Shown: positions 11,471-22,648 of the stretch, in pieces
Position numbering within the stretch: the stretch's first letter is position 1
Layout: every line of letters begins with the position of its first letter
From: Miscanthus floridulus
Taxonomy: Eukaryota; Streptophyta; Magnoliopsida; Poales; Poaceae
Reading direction: 5' to 3'
NCBI RefSeq assembly: GCF_019320115.1
Contig: NC_089587.1
Coordinates: 108,487,158 to 108,551,157, forward strand
DNA length: 64,000 nt
Position numbers and translations under genes: made by a program
The notes under the pieces: generated by a model
The model's input: only the letters and a program-made list of their open reading frames with translations
Databases searched by the model: none
Told to the model about the DNA's origin: nothing

Positions 11471-12490
11471 TTAAAGCATAATGTACTCTTTGAAGAGATA
11501 AGGATATTGTAGCTGAAGGTCAGACTCTTTCTCCCAAGTTGCTTCTCTCTCAGTGTGATTGCTCCATTGGATCTTGCACATAGGAATAGTTTTGCTTCGG
11601 GTCTCTTTGGTATCTCTACCTAGAATTCTGATAGGATGCTCTTTATACTCGAGAGTGTTCTGAATGTTAAGTGTATCAGTCAGGATCACTTCATCGGGCA
11701 CTCTCAAACACTTGCGTAGCTGGGATACAAGAAACACGGGATGTACACCCGCCAATTCCTCAGGTAGCTCAAGTTTGTAGGTGAGCTTTACAATCCTCTT
11801 GCAAATCTTGTATGGGCCAACAAATCTAGGGGCAAGCTTTCCTTTCACATGGAATCTGATAGTTCCACATAGCGGGGATACCTTGAGATAGACAAAATCT
11901 CCCACATTGAACTCAAGTTCTCTTCTTCTTTTGTCAGCATAGCTCTTGTATCGATTTTGAGCAATTCTCAAATTCTCCTTTACTTGAGCAACTCCTTTGG
12001 CATCTTGAATCTTAGCAGAGTCAAAGAATGATTTTTCTCCCGGTTGGGACCACATCAAAGGTGTCTTACAAGGTCTGCCATATAGAGCTTCGAACGGTGA
12101 CATCTTGATGCTGGCTTGGTAGCTGTTGTTGTAAGAGAACTCTGCATAGGGTAGGCATTTCTCCCAATCAGAGCCATAATTCAGTACACTAGCGCGAAGC
12201 ATGTCTTCTAAGTTCTGATTCACTTGTTCAGTCTGTCCATCTGTCTGTGGGTGATAAGCAGTACTAAAATCAAGTTTGGTTCCAATGGACTTGTGCAGGG
12301 CTTCCCAAAATCGAGACATAAATTGAGGACCACGATCAGATACAATACTAGAGGGAGCTCCATGCAGTCTGAGGATATGCTTAACATATAGATCTGCTAA
12401 CTTTTCAGCATCGGTCTTGGTCTTAACGGGTACAAAGTGAGCAACCTTAGTCAAACAATCAACAATCAACCAAATGGAATCATTGCCTTT
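11471..12490 (-). pseudogene. Integrase core and chromodomain-like C-terminus of the Tekay pol
   Basis: This 332-codon open stretch follows the RNase H and zinc-binding part after a single stop at 12488-12490. The integrase triad is intact in sequence: Asp of IVDCLTKVAHF, Asp of VSDRGPQF and Glu of DGQTEQVNQ. The GPY/F region (LAPRFVGPYKI, then HPVFLVSQL) follows. The last ~60 residues (HPIRILGRD.. to WEKESDLQ) match the chromodomain-type tail of chromoviruses, which in this group steers integration toward heterochromatin. It is the best preserved part of the element and ends at the natural stop 11471, eighteen bases before the polypurine tract. Confidence 0.9.
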
Positions 12491-14116
12491 CTATGAACGA
12501 GGCAATCCAACTATGAAATCCATGGATATGCTCTCCCATTTCCACTCGAGAACGTCAAGAGGCTTTAACAATCCTACAGGCCTTTGATGTTCAGCCTTGA
12601 CTCTATTACAGATGTCACATCGTGCCACATGTCCTGCAATGTCTGTCTTCATGCCTTTCCACCAAAAGTGTTTCTTCAAGTCTTGATACATCTTTGAACC
12701 TCCAGGGTGAATACAGTACTTAGAATCATGAGCTTCTGACAGAACTTCCTCTCGTAGTGCTAGATCGGAAGGGACACAGATTCTGTTCTTGAACCTGATG
12801 GTTCCTTGTTCATCTTCATGGTGGTTGGTCTTGTAGCCTAGTTTCATCAGACCACAGAGATATTCGATCTCTTCACAATTTTTCTGAGCTTGACGAATGT
12901 GATCTGTGAGATCATACTGTATACGGAGCTCATTCAACAAGCCATGCGGTAGCATCTCAAGTTGGAAATCATCAATCTCTTCCTTGAGTTCAGGTGGTAT
13001 GGATTCTATGATCAGAGTGTGACAGTAACTCTTGCGGCTGAGAGCATTTACGACTACATTAGCTTTTCCCGGATGATAGTGAATTTCTAGGTCATAGTCT
13101 TTAATCAACTCTAGCCAATGGCATTGCCTCATATTCAAATCTTCTTGAGTGAAAAAGTACTTCAAGCTCTTGTGATCAGTGTAGATATCACACTTGTTGC
13201 CTATCAAGTAGTGCCTCCAGATCTTCAAAGCATGCACAACTGCTGCTAACTCAAGATCATGAGTAGGGTAATGATTCTCGTGTTCTTTCAACTGTCGAGA
13301 AGCATAAGCTATCACTCCTCCACCTTGCATCAATACATAGCCAAGTCCTTGACGGGATGCATCACAGTAGACCACGAAATCTTTGCTGATATCAGGCAAT
13401 GCTAGCATAGGAGTTGTGGTAAGCTTCAATTTCAACTCTTGAAAGTTTTGTTCACACTCGGGCGTCCATTCAAACTCCTTAATCTTCTTCAGAAGGTTGG
13501 TCATTGGACAGGCTTTCTTGGAAAAGTTCTCGATGAATCGGCGGTAATATCCAGCTAATCCCAAGAAACTTTTGACTTCTATCACATTACGGGGTTGATC
13601 CCACTCCTTCACAGCTTCAATCTTAGCTGGGTCAACTATGACACCTTCAGCTGATAGTACATGGCCTAGGAAGGCAACTTTCTGTAGCCAAAATTCACAT
13701 TTGCTGAACTTTACATAGAGCTGATGTTGGGCTAGTTTCTCAAGCACAGTTCTCAGATGATGTTCATGTTCTTTGGCGGTGGGTGAATAAACAAGGATGT
13801 CATCAGTGAATACTACCATGAACTTATCTAGTTCATCCATGAAAACCATATTCATCTTGTTCATGAAGTATGCGGGAGCATTCGTGAGTCCAAAGGACAC
13901 CACAGTGAACTCAAACTACCCATACCTAGTCACGAAAGATGTCTTCGGGATGTCACTCTCTCGAATCTTCATCTGATGATAGCTAGATCTGAGATCAATC
14001 TTGGAGAAATACTTGGCACCTCGAAGCTGATTAAGAAAATCATCGATCCTTGGTAGGGGATACTTATTCTTGATGGTGACTGCGTTCAAGTTCCGGTAAT
14101 CAATGCACATTCTCAT
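12491..14116 (-). pseudogene. Reverse transcriptase, RNase H and integrase zinc domain of the Tekay pol
   Basis: RT begins before 14116 ([27 protein letters not shown] with catalytic Asp) and continues after one stop at 13913-13915 with [11 protein letters not shown] and the active site FTDD (about 13800-13811). RNase H shows [18 protein letters not shown] and IYTDHKSL. The usual ADALSR motif near its end reads VVVNALSRK, so the fourth catalytic Asp has become Asn, consistent with a G-to-A transition. The integrase HHCC zinc domain follows (CIHPGG to CDIC). It is in one frame with the protease and integrase pieces, so only point stops interrupt pol. Confidence 0.9.
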
Positions 14117-14524
14117 TGAGCCATCCTTCTTCTTAACAAATAGAATAGGGGATCCCTAGGGTGGAGCACTGGGTCTGATATACCCCTTTGAGATGAGCTC
14201 ATCAAGCTATTTCTTGAGCTCGGCTAGTTTGTCAACTGACATGCGATAGGGTCTCTTGGCAATGGGTCCTGTTCCCGGCAAAAGGTCAATGATGAACTCT
14301 ACATCATGGTCTGGTGGCATACCCAGTAATTCTTCAGAGAATACATCGGGATAGTCTCTGACCATAGGCACATCATGAATTGTCTTCCCCTCTTTTTGTG
14401 ATTCTGAACTCGCTTTAAGGGCACATAGGATAGAAGTAGACTTTCCGGACTAAGGTTCACACCTAATAGCTTGGCCTGATAGGTGGGTCACTTGGACGTA
14501 TCTAGGTGAACATGATATGATACC

Positions 14525-14803
14525 TCAGTGAATGGTTAGCCAATCCATACCTAAGATGACATCTAGGCTCGTGGAAGGTAACAGGGTTAGGTCGGCTTTA
14601 AAGATAAGACCCTCAATGGTAAGACTCACTCCCTTATAGATGTGGGTGCACTTTAGGTCTCCTAAAGATGAGCTGGTGATGATAGGCTTTCCACGTGGGG
14701 TTACAGGCAGGTCATGCTCTTGTGCGAACTTGGATGATATGTAAGAACAAGTTGCTCTAAAGTCAAATAGAACTGATGCAGTATTGCCATTAACTAAAAA
14801 CAT
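14525..14803 (-). pseudogene. Retropepsin of the Tekay element, active site altered
   Basis: The segment matches the plant retroviral-type aspartic protease: MFLVNGNTASVLFDFRATCSYIS followed by ILGMDWL at its end. The family signature is D-S-G-A-T; here it reads D-F-R-A-T, so the catalytic Asp remains but its essential Ser-Gly neighbours are lost. It lies between the gag zinc knuckle and RT in the same frame. About 400 bp between 14524 and 14117 continue this frame with stops at 14522-14524 and further downstream. Confidence 0.85.
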
Positions 14804-14816
14804 ACCGTAGACAATG

Positions 14817-16104
14817 TCAGGGGCAGCCTGTGCTTCCTCGGCGTCCAGATGGTTGAGACATCCATGAGTAGCAGATCCCTTGAACTGAGACTTCTGAGCG
14901 GCTAAGTTCTGAGGGCACTCAGCGGCTTTGTGACCCGGTTGGACACAAGCGAAGCAGGTGAAAGGCGCACCGCCTGTAGGGGTTAGCGCGGGTGCCTTCC
15001 AGTTTCCAGTGCTTGGTGTAGAGCGGTTCTGTGCTGGGCGTTCATTCGCTGAGCGGGAACGATTAAAACGGTCCTGAGTGTTGCGGTCCTGAGCATAATG
15101 GTCCTAGGTATAACGACCCTGAGCAGGGCGGGAGTATTTGGTGGTGTAGCCTCACCACCCCTACTCGATCTAGGGTTGTCATCCCTGTTGTGGTGAGAAC
15201 ATTCCCTAGATGGTGCATCTCTGTAGAACCTCTTGCGATCACGACCATGGAAGGACTCCTCAGGCTTATGCTTCCTCTCCCTGTACTCCTCTCCAGCTTC
15301 AGCACGGTCCTTCTCGATCTAGATGCAGCGATCCACCAGAGCACGCAGTGTGCTACTCTCAATACCGCCAAACTTCAGCTTGATGTGTGGGTTAAGTCCC
15401 TTGCAGTAATAGTACAGCTTCTCCTTCTCAGAGTTCACAACATAGGAAGGTGCATAGCGTAGAAGGTTGGTGAAGCGAGTGGTGTACTTAGTCACCCTAT
15501 CCTTTCCCATCTTGATGTTGTGGAACTCCTTGGCTTTGGCCTCCATGATACCCTTGGGACTGTGATCCTCAGTGAATGCTTCGGTGAACTCATCCCACGA
15601 GATATTGGTAGGGTCCTCATGGGAATCACTGAAACTATCCCACTAGGCACATGTCGCACCTATGAGCTGGTGTGTGGTAGCTCCAACACACTCATCGTCA
15701 GTGAAGGTGGTGAGGTCCAGCTTCTTTTCCACCTCTTTGAGCCAGTCATCGGCTACAAGCGGGTTGGGGTCGGTGCCATCATAGGTAGGTGGCCTCAGCT
15801 TTAGAAATCCCTCCAGCTTCCTCTGGAAGTCATTCTGCTGACCTCCCTAGTGATGGTTTGCTCCGTCTACAAGAGCTGTAAGAAGCTAGGTCTGTTGCGC
15901 CATCACCTCTGCCAGGTTCGGTGGTGGTGGTGGCGGAATGTTCTCCTCAACAAGCGGTAGGGTATTCTCCTAGTTGAAGGGTATCCCTCCACATCCACGG
16001 CCATGGCCATGGTTGTTGCCACCACGCCCCTCGTTTGGCTTGACTAGTTCGGGGGTGGGCTCACGTCCATGGTTCATTAGGCGAGCAGATCGACGGTTCA
16101 GCAT
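14817..16104 (-). pseudogene. Gag of the Tekay-type element
   Basis: Gag forms the capsid shell around the element's RNA. The start is taken at 16104 (MLNRRSARLMNHG), 177 nt after the leader frame. The capsid core (EFHNIKMGKDRVTKYTTRF; LLRYAPSYV) lies at 15319-15560 and is followed by a charged arginine-rich region. A one-base shift near 15155 moves the reading frame into that of pol. After it the CCHC zinc knuckle CFACVQPGHKAAEC is visible at about 14908-14950, with correct spacing C-2-C-4-H-4-C. Several TAG stops interrupt the N-terminal half. Gag and pol would originally have been one reading frame. Confidence 0.85.
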
Positions 16105-16281
16105 CTGCAACACGGATCATAGGAATTTTAGTGTTTGTGCCATAAGTGCTTATAATTCAGTATGATTACATGATTTTGATGATTTAAAGAAAAACATTTA
16201 TACTATCCTACACTCATTACAAAGAAGCAATAAGATCCATAAGATGTAATAAGATCCAAAACATTCATTACATGGGTTTTA

Positions 16282-17652
16282 TTACATAGCATCATCTCCA
16301 GTAGCTACACTTGGAGACTCACGAGAATCGTTCTACGCATAGTGTCTCATATTACATCTCATAAGGGGTACATCATGGGGTACAACTTATGGAAGCCACT
16401 GACATGACTCATGACCACGTAGGGTCATCTACTCTAACTCGTACACCGCACCTGGGATACGACTATTCTCGATCTTGATCTCCTCGTCAGACTTGTGAAG
16501 TCGGGACACGTACTTCAAGGCCTCGGTGAGCTCCTCAGTAGGCTTGGCTCTAGGTAGGGTAGGGCAGGCATCTAGGTTGAGGTGAGTCGGGGCTAACTCA
16601 AACTCCTCTATCCCAGGCTTTGTCTTGCTATGAATCTCCTTGGGTAGCTAATCCCACATACCCTTCATCTCCCTGAGGCGCTTCTTGTCAAACTTCTACC
16701 AAGCCTGCCAAGTCCTCTCACACTTGTCCTGTAGGTACTCGTTCTACCTGAGTGCCTCGATCAGGTGACCCTGGTTGCGAACAGCCTTCTTCCTAAACTC
16801 CTCTAGCTCCTGAGTCATGGTCTTGTTCTTAGATTGGATTTTTAGCATATCAATCCCCTTGGACCTCTCTCTGCCTCCTCTATGGTTGAACTCGGCCTTT
16901 TTGTCGTCCAACTCTATCTGCAACTCCAAGACCTTACTGTCGAGGTAGCAGTTCCTGTTGCCTAGGTCAGCGGCTTTGTCCTATAAGTCAGCAACCTCGG
17001 CTCTGTGGACTTCTTCACGACGGTTGAGCTCGTCCTATAGCTTGGCAACTGTCTCAAGTAGACTAGCTCGCTCTTGTGCTCCCTGCGAGTCTCACTCCTG
17101 GTACTCCCACAGAAGGGCCTGGTCCCGATGTCTCCTCTGCTCAAGCTGGGTCACGTACCTGTCCTGCTCTAGTAGGTGGATAGCTGAGACGCGAAAGCAT
17201 CTATCCTCCTTGGCAAAGATAACTCTACCGGCTACGAAACTCTGCTCACTAGGGGTAAGGCTGAGGTCGAGGGCCTAGGGAAGTAGATGGAACTCTATCG
17301 TCTTCAGGTGCTCGTAGTGGTCCATCATCACTCTGCGAAGTGCCTTGTGTGAGATAGCTCACACTCCCTCCTCAACTGTGTCCTCTATAGTCAACTCGGT
17401 GAAAGCTGGGATAGAAGGTAAGGTAGTGCTAGCTGGGAACTCGACTGAGGTGACAACCGGTCCTTTGATTCCTCCTTCCTAAGCTGACTTCCCGGTGTAG
17501 GTGACCTTGACAAGGTCATCAGGGACTCCTAACGTGACAAGAACTCGGCAGAGGGTCTATGCAAAACCCCTGAGCTCACGTAGGTCGAAGGTAAGCTTAG
17601 CGTGGTCCAGAGGTAGCGGTCCTATAGGCGGCCATTCGACGCTCGTTGCCAT
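16282..17652 (-). pseudogene. Extra leader reading frame upstream of gag in the Tekay-type element
   Basis: From ATG at 17652 (MATSVEWPPIGPLPLDHAKL) one frame runs 456 codons to a double TAA at 16282. It contains 13 internal stops (I count ten TAG, two TGA, one TAA) but no frameshift. It is also in phase with gag, which starts 177 nt further on. The predicted product is soluble and hydrophilic. The N-terminal third is mixed (GVPDDLVKVTYTGKS, ALRRVMMDHYEHLKTIEF). The middle and C-terminal parts are Glu/Gln/Lys/Arg/Leu-rich with heptad-like spacing (LEQDRYVTQLEQRRHRDQA; LELQIELDDKKAEF; MTQELEEFRKKAV), suggesting a coiled coil. I do not recognise the family. The stops sit where CAG, CAA, TGG or CGA codons would be expected after C-to-T decay, so it was probably coding when the element was active. 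Confidence 0.7.
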
Positions 17653-17805
17653 CTGCATGTTTTTAAGGAACAGGTGTTAGTAGCTCAATAAATAGATAAG
17701 CCTTGCATAAAAGTAAATGCAGGGTCGGTATATAACCGAAAAAAGGGTTGTTCACATCCTATTCTATCGTCCATTTCTGAGGGTTTCGTCCTAGGGTCAA
17801 GTCTG

Positions 17806-17817
17806 GCTCTGATACCA
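17806..17817 (-). other. Primer-binding site of the Tekay-type element (initiator tRNA-Met)
   Basis: On the minus strand TGGTATCAGAGC lies two bases after the 5' LTR. It is complementary to the 3' end of plant initiator methionine tRNA, the usual primer of chromoviruses. Confidence 0.9.
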
Positions 17818-17819
17818 AC

Positions 17820-20800
17820 TAAAACGACCTGATTTCCACGAAGGAAAATCCACAGAGTCGAAGTGTAATAAGACCGTTGTAGATCATATTACCCAAATTC
17901 CAGTCAAATATCACATCCATACAACATAATATCAGAGTACAAATAGTGTAGATTTACATAAATTATTACATCGCCGCATTGGCGGAATCAAAAGTAGCAT
18001 TCATTCAGAATAGCTTGAAGATAAGATCGCCAAACTTGAGCGTAGGAACGAACCCCTCAATCGTTAAACTCCTCAGAGCTATACTCCTCAGCAGAACCTG
18101 TGTGCCAAAATTTATCAGTACGATTTGTACTGGCCACTCCCACCCTATGAGCATTGCTTTGTGGAAATTGGATGCAAGTTGGAAATAATCAAAAGGAACC
18201 TATAAGGCTAGGGTTTTCCTATGTTTTAGCATATCAAGTATATAATAATAGTTGGTCAAGTTTTAACACCATTCCCACACACATTCCACCCCATTCCCGT
18301 CCAGAGCCAGGTTTCGATCCTGGGATCGATATACCACCATCTCCATATCATCACCATACCATCACTCAGTCGACAGGCCAACTCCCTCTCGGCACTGTCT
18401 CATGGCCCGTAGCCCCTAGCTACATCCGACACTCTCTCACGGGGGAAGAAGAGAAGGACTCATCTCACTATCTAGTTTAAGTGAAACCTAGGAAAGGTCC
18501 ATAGCCAACTAGTCGGCATATGTATCGATCGATCAACCATACACTCTGTAGAGGTTTTACATAACCACAAGATCTGCCTTCTTCACTAACCATCGTCAAC
18601 TGGGCTGATTCCGGCCGCTTGCTAGCCCAGGATAATGCCACTCTACCATTCAGCCCTGGTACACCCCAAGTCTAGTCTGGGGTGGCTGAAACTATGAGTC
18701 ATGAGCTGGGTCCACAAGGTCTCCATGAAGCCTCGGAAGGGTGGGGGGAAATCCTCCACGCCCCATACCTCCTTACACTGTCTGCTATCAACCTAGCAGT
18801 AGTGGCAATATCCTACCAAGTAGTCCGGCCGTCCCGCACCATATAGGGCGAGTGGTACGTAAGGCTTCTTGGTGAATCTGAGTACTAGTAAGTCCTTAGG
18901 GATGACCAAGCTAGAATGTCTTCATCAGGATTTCCATTTACCGTGCCACCACAGCACCTCCACCTCGGCCTCCTCCCATCACAGGTTCACACCCAGGGCC
19001 ACCTCATATACCATTTACCCACCATAGGCATCTAGTTTCCAGGGGTGCCCAGGTAGCACCCTACGGCAAGACTTGCCTCAGGCTCGTCATATATTCCAAC
19101 TTGGTCAACACAACTCTTACCCTCCATGCACCCAAGTCACACACGCAGCACTCTCCCCATAGTCCAGATTATACCAGTTTCCACCATGCATCAATGTAGT
19201 ACAAGTGTAGTAGAAGTAATAAGCAATGAAATATAGCAATAAGTGTGTGTCTAGCCTAATAGCAGGGTAAGCAGGGGTAAGGTTGCGTCAAGGTAAAGGC
19301 CATCAAGTAAGCATACTACCATGCAAGTCCTATCATAGTGTGAATATAACAATAAAGTAAGCAATAGCAGTTCTATTTTAGCCATGCGTAATAGGTGCTA
19401 CGAGGTTGGGTGGGATGTGGCACCTTCAGTGTAGTCGTCTCCGTACTCCTCATGGTACTCTCGGTCCTCGTTCGTCTGGTTCTCCTCTGAGTCTGCAAAC
19501 GATCGTATTATAGTCGCATTAGCGACGTCTTTAGAATAGCACAAAAAGCAATGAAAATTCAAAAAGAGCCAAATGCACTCAAACATGGGTTTATTGCGTA
19601 GAGCTCGATTTTAGATGAATTTTGGTCCTGGTCTTGTATTTTTCTGTGTTCGTATGAATTAGTTATGAATTTCCAAAGTTTAAATCACTTCTGACAATGG
19701 GAAAAGGCTGAATTAATATCGTGCTAACACGTGTCACGCTCCTATTGGTCCACGTGGCATGCTGGCGTCAGCATGACATCATCTCGGCTATTTCATCCTC
19801 TGACAAGTGGGTCCCGCATGGCGGTGTCACTAACATGTGGCCCCGGTCAATGGTCAACATTGACCGGTCAATGGCCAATACAGGCTGGGCCTCGACTGGG
19901 CTGGTTAGGCCTAGATTTGGGCCGGGCTTGGCCCCCCACGTGGCGCGCGTTGGTGCGGCCATGTCGTCTTACTAGGCCACTAATGGGCCATGATCCACGA
20001 GCATAGGTGAGGCGCAGTTCATGGTGAACCCGCCTATGTTGGTCCATGGACCGCAGAGCCGGTCTATGAAGGACTGGGTCCACTTACTCCTTCCTAGGGT
20101 TTGGTTCACGTGCACGACGTGGTCGTGGTCGGAGCTCAGCAAAGCTGCTCGGGACGTGGTCGTGGTCGGAGCTCGGTGGAGCTGCTCGAGACGTGGTCGA
20201 CGGGGTCGTGGTCAGAGCTCGGCAGAGCTGCTCGGGACATGGTCGACGTGGTCGTGGTCGGCGAGGGGAAAATCCCCTTCTCTTCCCCGACAGGGCTCCC
20301 GCCGGTGGTGAGGTCATCGGCGAGCCCCCACGGCGACGCTAGCGTCCGATTAGGGTAGGCGATAGCTTCCCCATGCCATGGCGACTGCGACGGTGGGGTC
20401 GGGGCGATAGCTAGGGCTTCCTAGGGCTCTGGCCACGGTGAACGGCGGCGTGGGTTCATCGGTGTGCATGGACAGGGCTGCAGTGGTACCAAGAGCCCAG
20501 TTGGCGGAGTGTGTGAGCTCCACGGTGCTTCTACGGCCACGGTGGGCGTGTTGAAGGAGCTCCTGGTGCTCCCAGTGGCTCCGACCATGGTGGTGGGGCA
20601 AAGCGGAGGCGGTGACGCTCCGACGAGGTGCAGTGCGGCACGCAGGGCTCCGGTGGGCTTCTTCCTCGGCTAAGGTGAGCGCGGTGTGTCTCTCATCAAG
20701 GCGGAGCCAGTTAGGGTGTCAACGTCGCCTTTACCGTGACGTAGAAGACACGGTGGTCTCGCCATGGTTGTGCTCTCGGCCATGGTGAGCGTGCCCATGC

Positions 20801-22133
20801 ATGTGCGCTCCTGCTCCGATGTACAACATCATGGCTGGGGTCCTCCTTTTGGCTGATGGCAGCGCGCACGGCACGTCCTGGGTCTCGGCAAGCATGGCCA
20901 TGGCGGTCTCCCTAGCTAACTAGTTGGGCTAGGCCGGAGCTCGAAGCTTTAGCAAGGTTTCGATCATGGCGGTGCACATTCCATTTGGCTAGGGAGGTGG
21001 TCGCAGCAAGATGGCTCACCGCGGGGAGTTCGAAGGCGGTGGTGGTGGTGTGGTGTCGATGGTGTAGCAGAGCCGAGCCAGGACAGAGGTACTCACCGTC
21101 TTCCGCGCTGGCGGCTCCTCCCTTCTTGCTCCGGCAGCGGCGTCCTTCTCCGCGCCTCTCCTTCTCCTCTCGTCCCTCGGCTTAGTGTGCTGGTGCGAAC
21201 CGCACGGTGGTGGCGAGGTGAATGGAGGGCTAGGGCTTGGGGTCCTCCTTTTATAGGCCGAGCTCCATGCTCATCCATGGCGGATGGCGGTCGAGCGGTG
21301 GTGATGTGTGCGGCGCATCCAATGGCCCGCGTGCGGTAGCGTAAGCATGGCGCAAGGGGGAACAGGGTCATGCTTCTTGCGTGACCCCCTGGCCCGCACC
21401 TGCTACGCTAGTCGGCCCCCGGTCGCATGGGGAGAATGAGTGGGCGAGGGGAAGAAGACACTACTGTGCTGACGCGTGGGGTCTGGTTGGCAGCGGGTGC
21501 CGCTTAGGCGTGTCACGACGCGGTGAAGCGGTACGAGCTGGCAGGTGGGACCTGGTGGTCGGCGTCTGCGTGCGCACGGGTGGCGAGGCGAAGCTGGGCC
21601 GGCTTCGTGGGCCATGTGCGCGAGTGGTAGGCGGGCTCGGCCGGGCTGGCTCACAAGGCCGAGCAGGCCTAGGCTGCTGCTGCTCCCTCTCTCCTATTTC
21701 CTTTTCTTTTCCTATTTCTTTTGTATTATGTTACACTTCTTTCATGTATATAAATCAAAGTGGCATATTTCTCCTTTGGTATAATGTCCCATGGTGATAA
21801 ACATTGGTCATAGTATATGTTGGGATATTAATCCCATGTTAGTACATTTATTTATAAACAAATATTTGTTAGCTTTTATTAATCAACACGTAAACCCAAA
21901 TAAAATCTAAATCACCATGTTGAATATAATGCAACTTGATGTATGCTATGTGGTAAAATAAATTCAAGGTGATGAGGTGAGATACTTGTGCAAGTCATGT
22001 AGGTTTAGTTAGATTACGACTAATGCAACACTTAGGGTTAGCTCCTACAAATGTCACTCCTCATCACATGGGGTTTTTGAAGAAAAAATTTTGTAGTTGG
22101 GATTTTTGGTGTGGGGATTTTTGGGTTGTTACA
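17820..22133 (-). mobile_element. 5' LTR of the Tekay-type element
   Basis: A 4314-bp partner of the LTR at 7132-11436. Its outer end (21670-22133) is nearly identical to the partner, with only a few differences, whereas the inner end (17820-18100) differs by several per cent, mostly by transitions. It ends at TCGGT, the right target duplication. Confidence 0.9.
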
Positions 22134-22138
22134 TCGGT

Positions 22139-22648
22139 CGTCCTGAGAGGACCTACGCCACCTCACCTTCTTGTTCACCAATGTCATGGCGTAGCTTGCT
22201 GGAGGGGAGCCACTCTCTATGGAATACCCCATCCGGAGCACCCCAATAGTGCTCCCGTTCGGTCTCCGCAACGTCGTAGAAACCGTTGGCCACCTTGTGG
22301 CGCAACGCGTGCCTCCTTTCCCCATGAACGACGAGTTCATAGGAATGACCGAATATGTCACAAAGTCTTTCCATGACCTACTTGTGGAAGAAATGGAGTT
22401 GCCCTTAGCCTCTGACTCCAGTAGGGGTAGCCATCACCCATCTCGTGAATGTTTTATGGCAAGTACCCCCGAGGAACACGTCAAAAGCATCCATGAGGAG
22501 GAGGCTACCCTGACAAATGACCTTGATGATGAGGTCAAGGGGGATACAGAGCCTCTACCCTCTTTGTGGATGTAGCAGCTAAAGGCCCAGCACCAAGAGC
22601 TCAAGGAAGCACAACTCTAGCTCAAGCAGGAACGTGCAGCTCGAGCAG
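22139..22648 (+). pseudogene. Tat gag, N-terminal part, first copy
   Basis: This continues the Tat leader interrupted at 7131. The open stretch 22219-22575 reads MEYPIRSTPIVLPFGLRN.. then PPFPMNDEFIGMTEY and an acidic tail; the second copy at 23233-23559 reads the same with substitutions (PPFPMNDEFVGMTEY). It ends abruptly at about 22648, where LTR sequence resumes. This N-terminal part of Tat gag has no known catalytic role. Confidence 0.7.

Larger units (their letters stand above)
7132..22133 (-). mobile_element. Tekay-type chromovirus (Ty3), complete structure, inactivated
   Basis: A 15.0-kb element on the minus strand lies inside the Tat leader/gag. The 5' LTR is 17820-22133 and the 3' LTR 7132-11436, each about 4.3 kb. 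A methionine-tRNA primer site lies at 17806-17817 and a polypurine tract at 11437-11452. The target duplication is TCGGC (7127-7131) and TCGGT (22134-22138), one transition apart. Pol has the order protease, RT, RNase H, integrase and ends in a chromodomain-like tail; with the very long LTRs this points to the Tekay/Del branch. An additional long reading frame lies between the primer site and gag. Stops and one frameshift inactivate the polyprotein. Confidence 0.9.

Noticed and set aside
17806..17817. tRNA-like match considered as a tRNA gene
   Set aside because: Only the 12 nt complementary to the tRNA 3' end are present, next to an LTR: it is a primer-binding site.
22038..22374. Minus-strand frames of 73-107 codons
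   Set aside because: They are antisense shadows of the LTR end and of the Tat gag frame on the plus strand.
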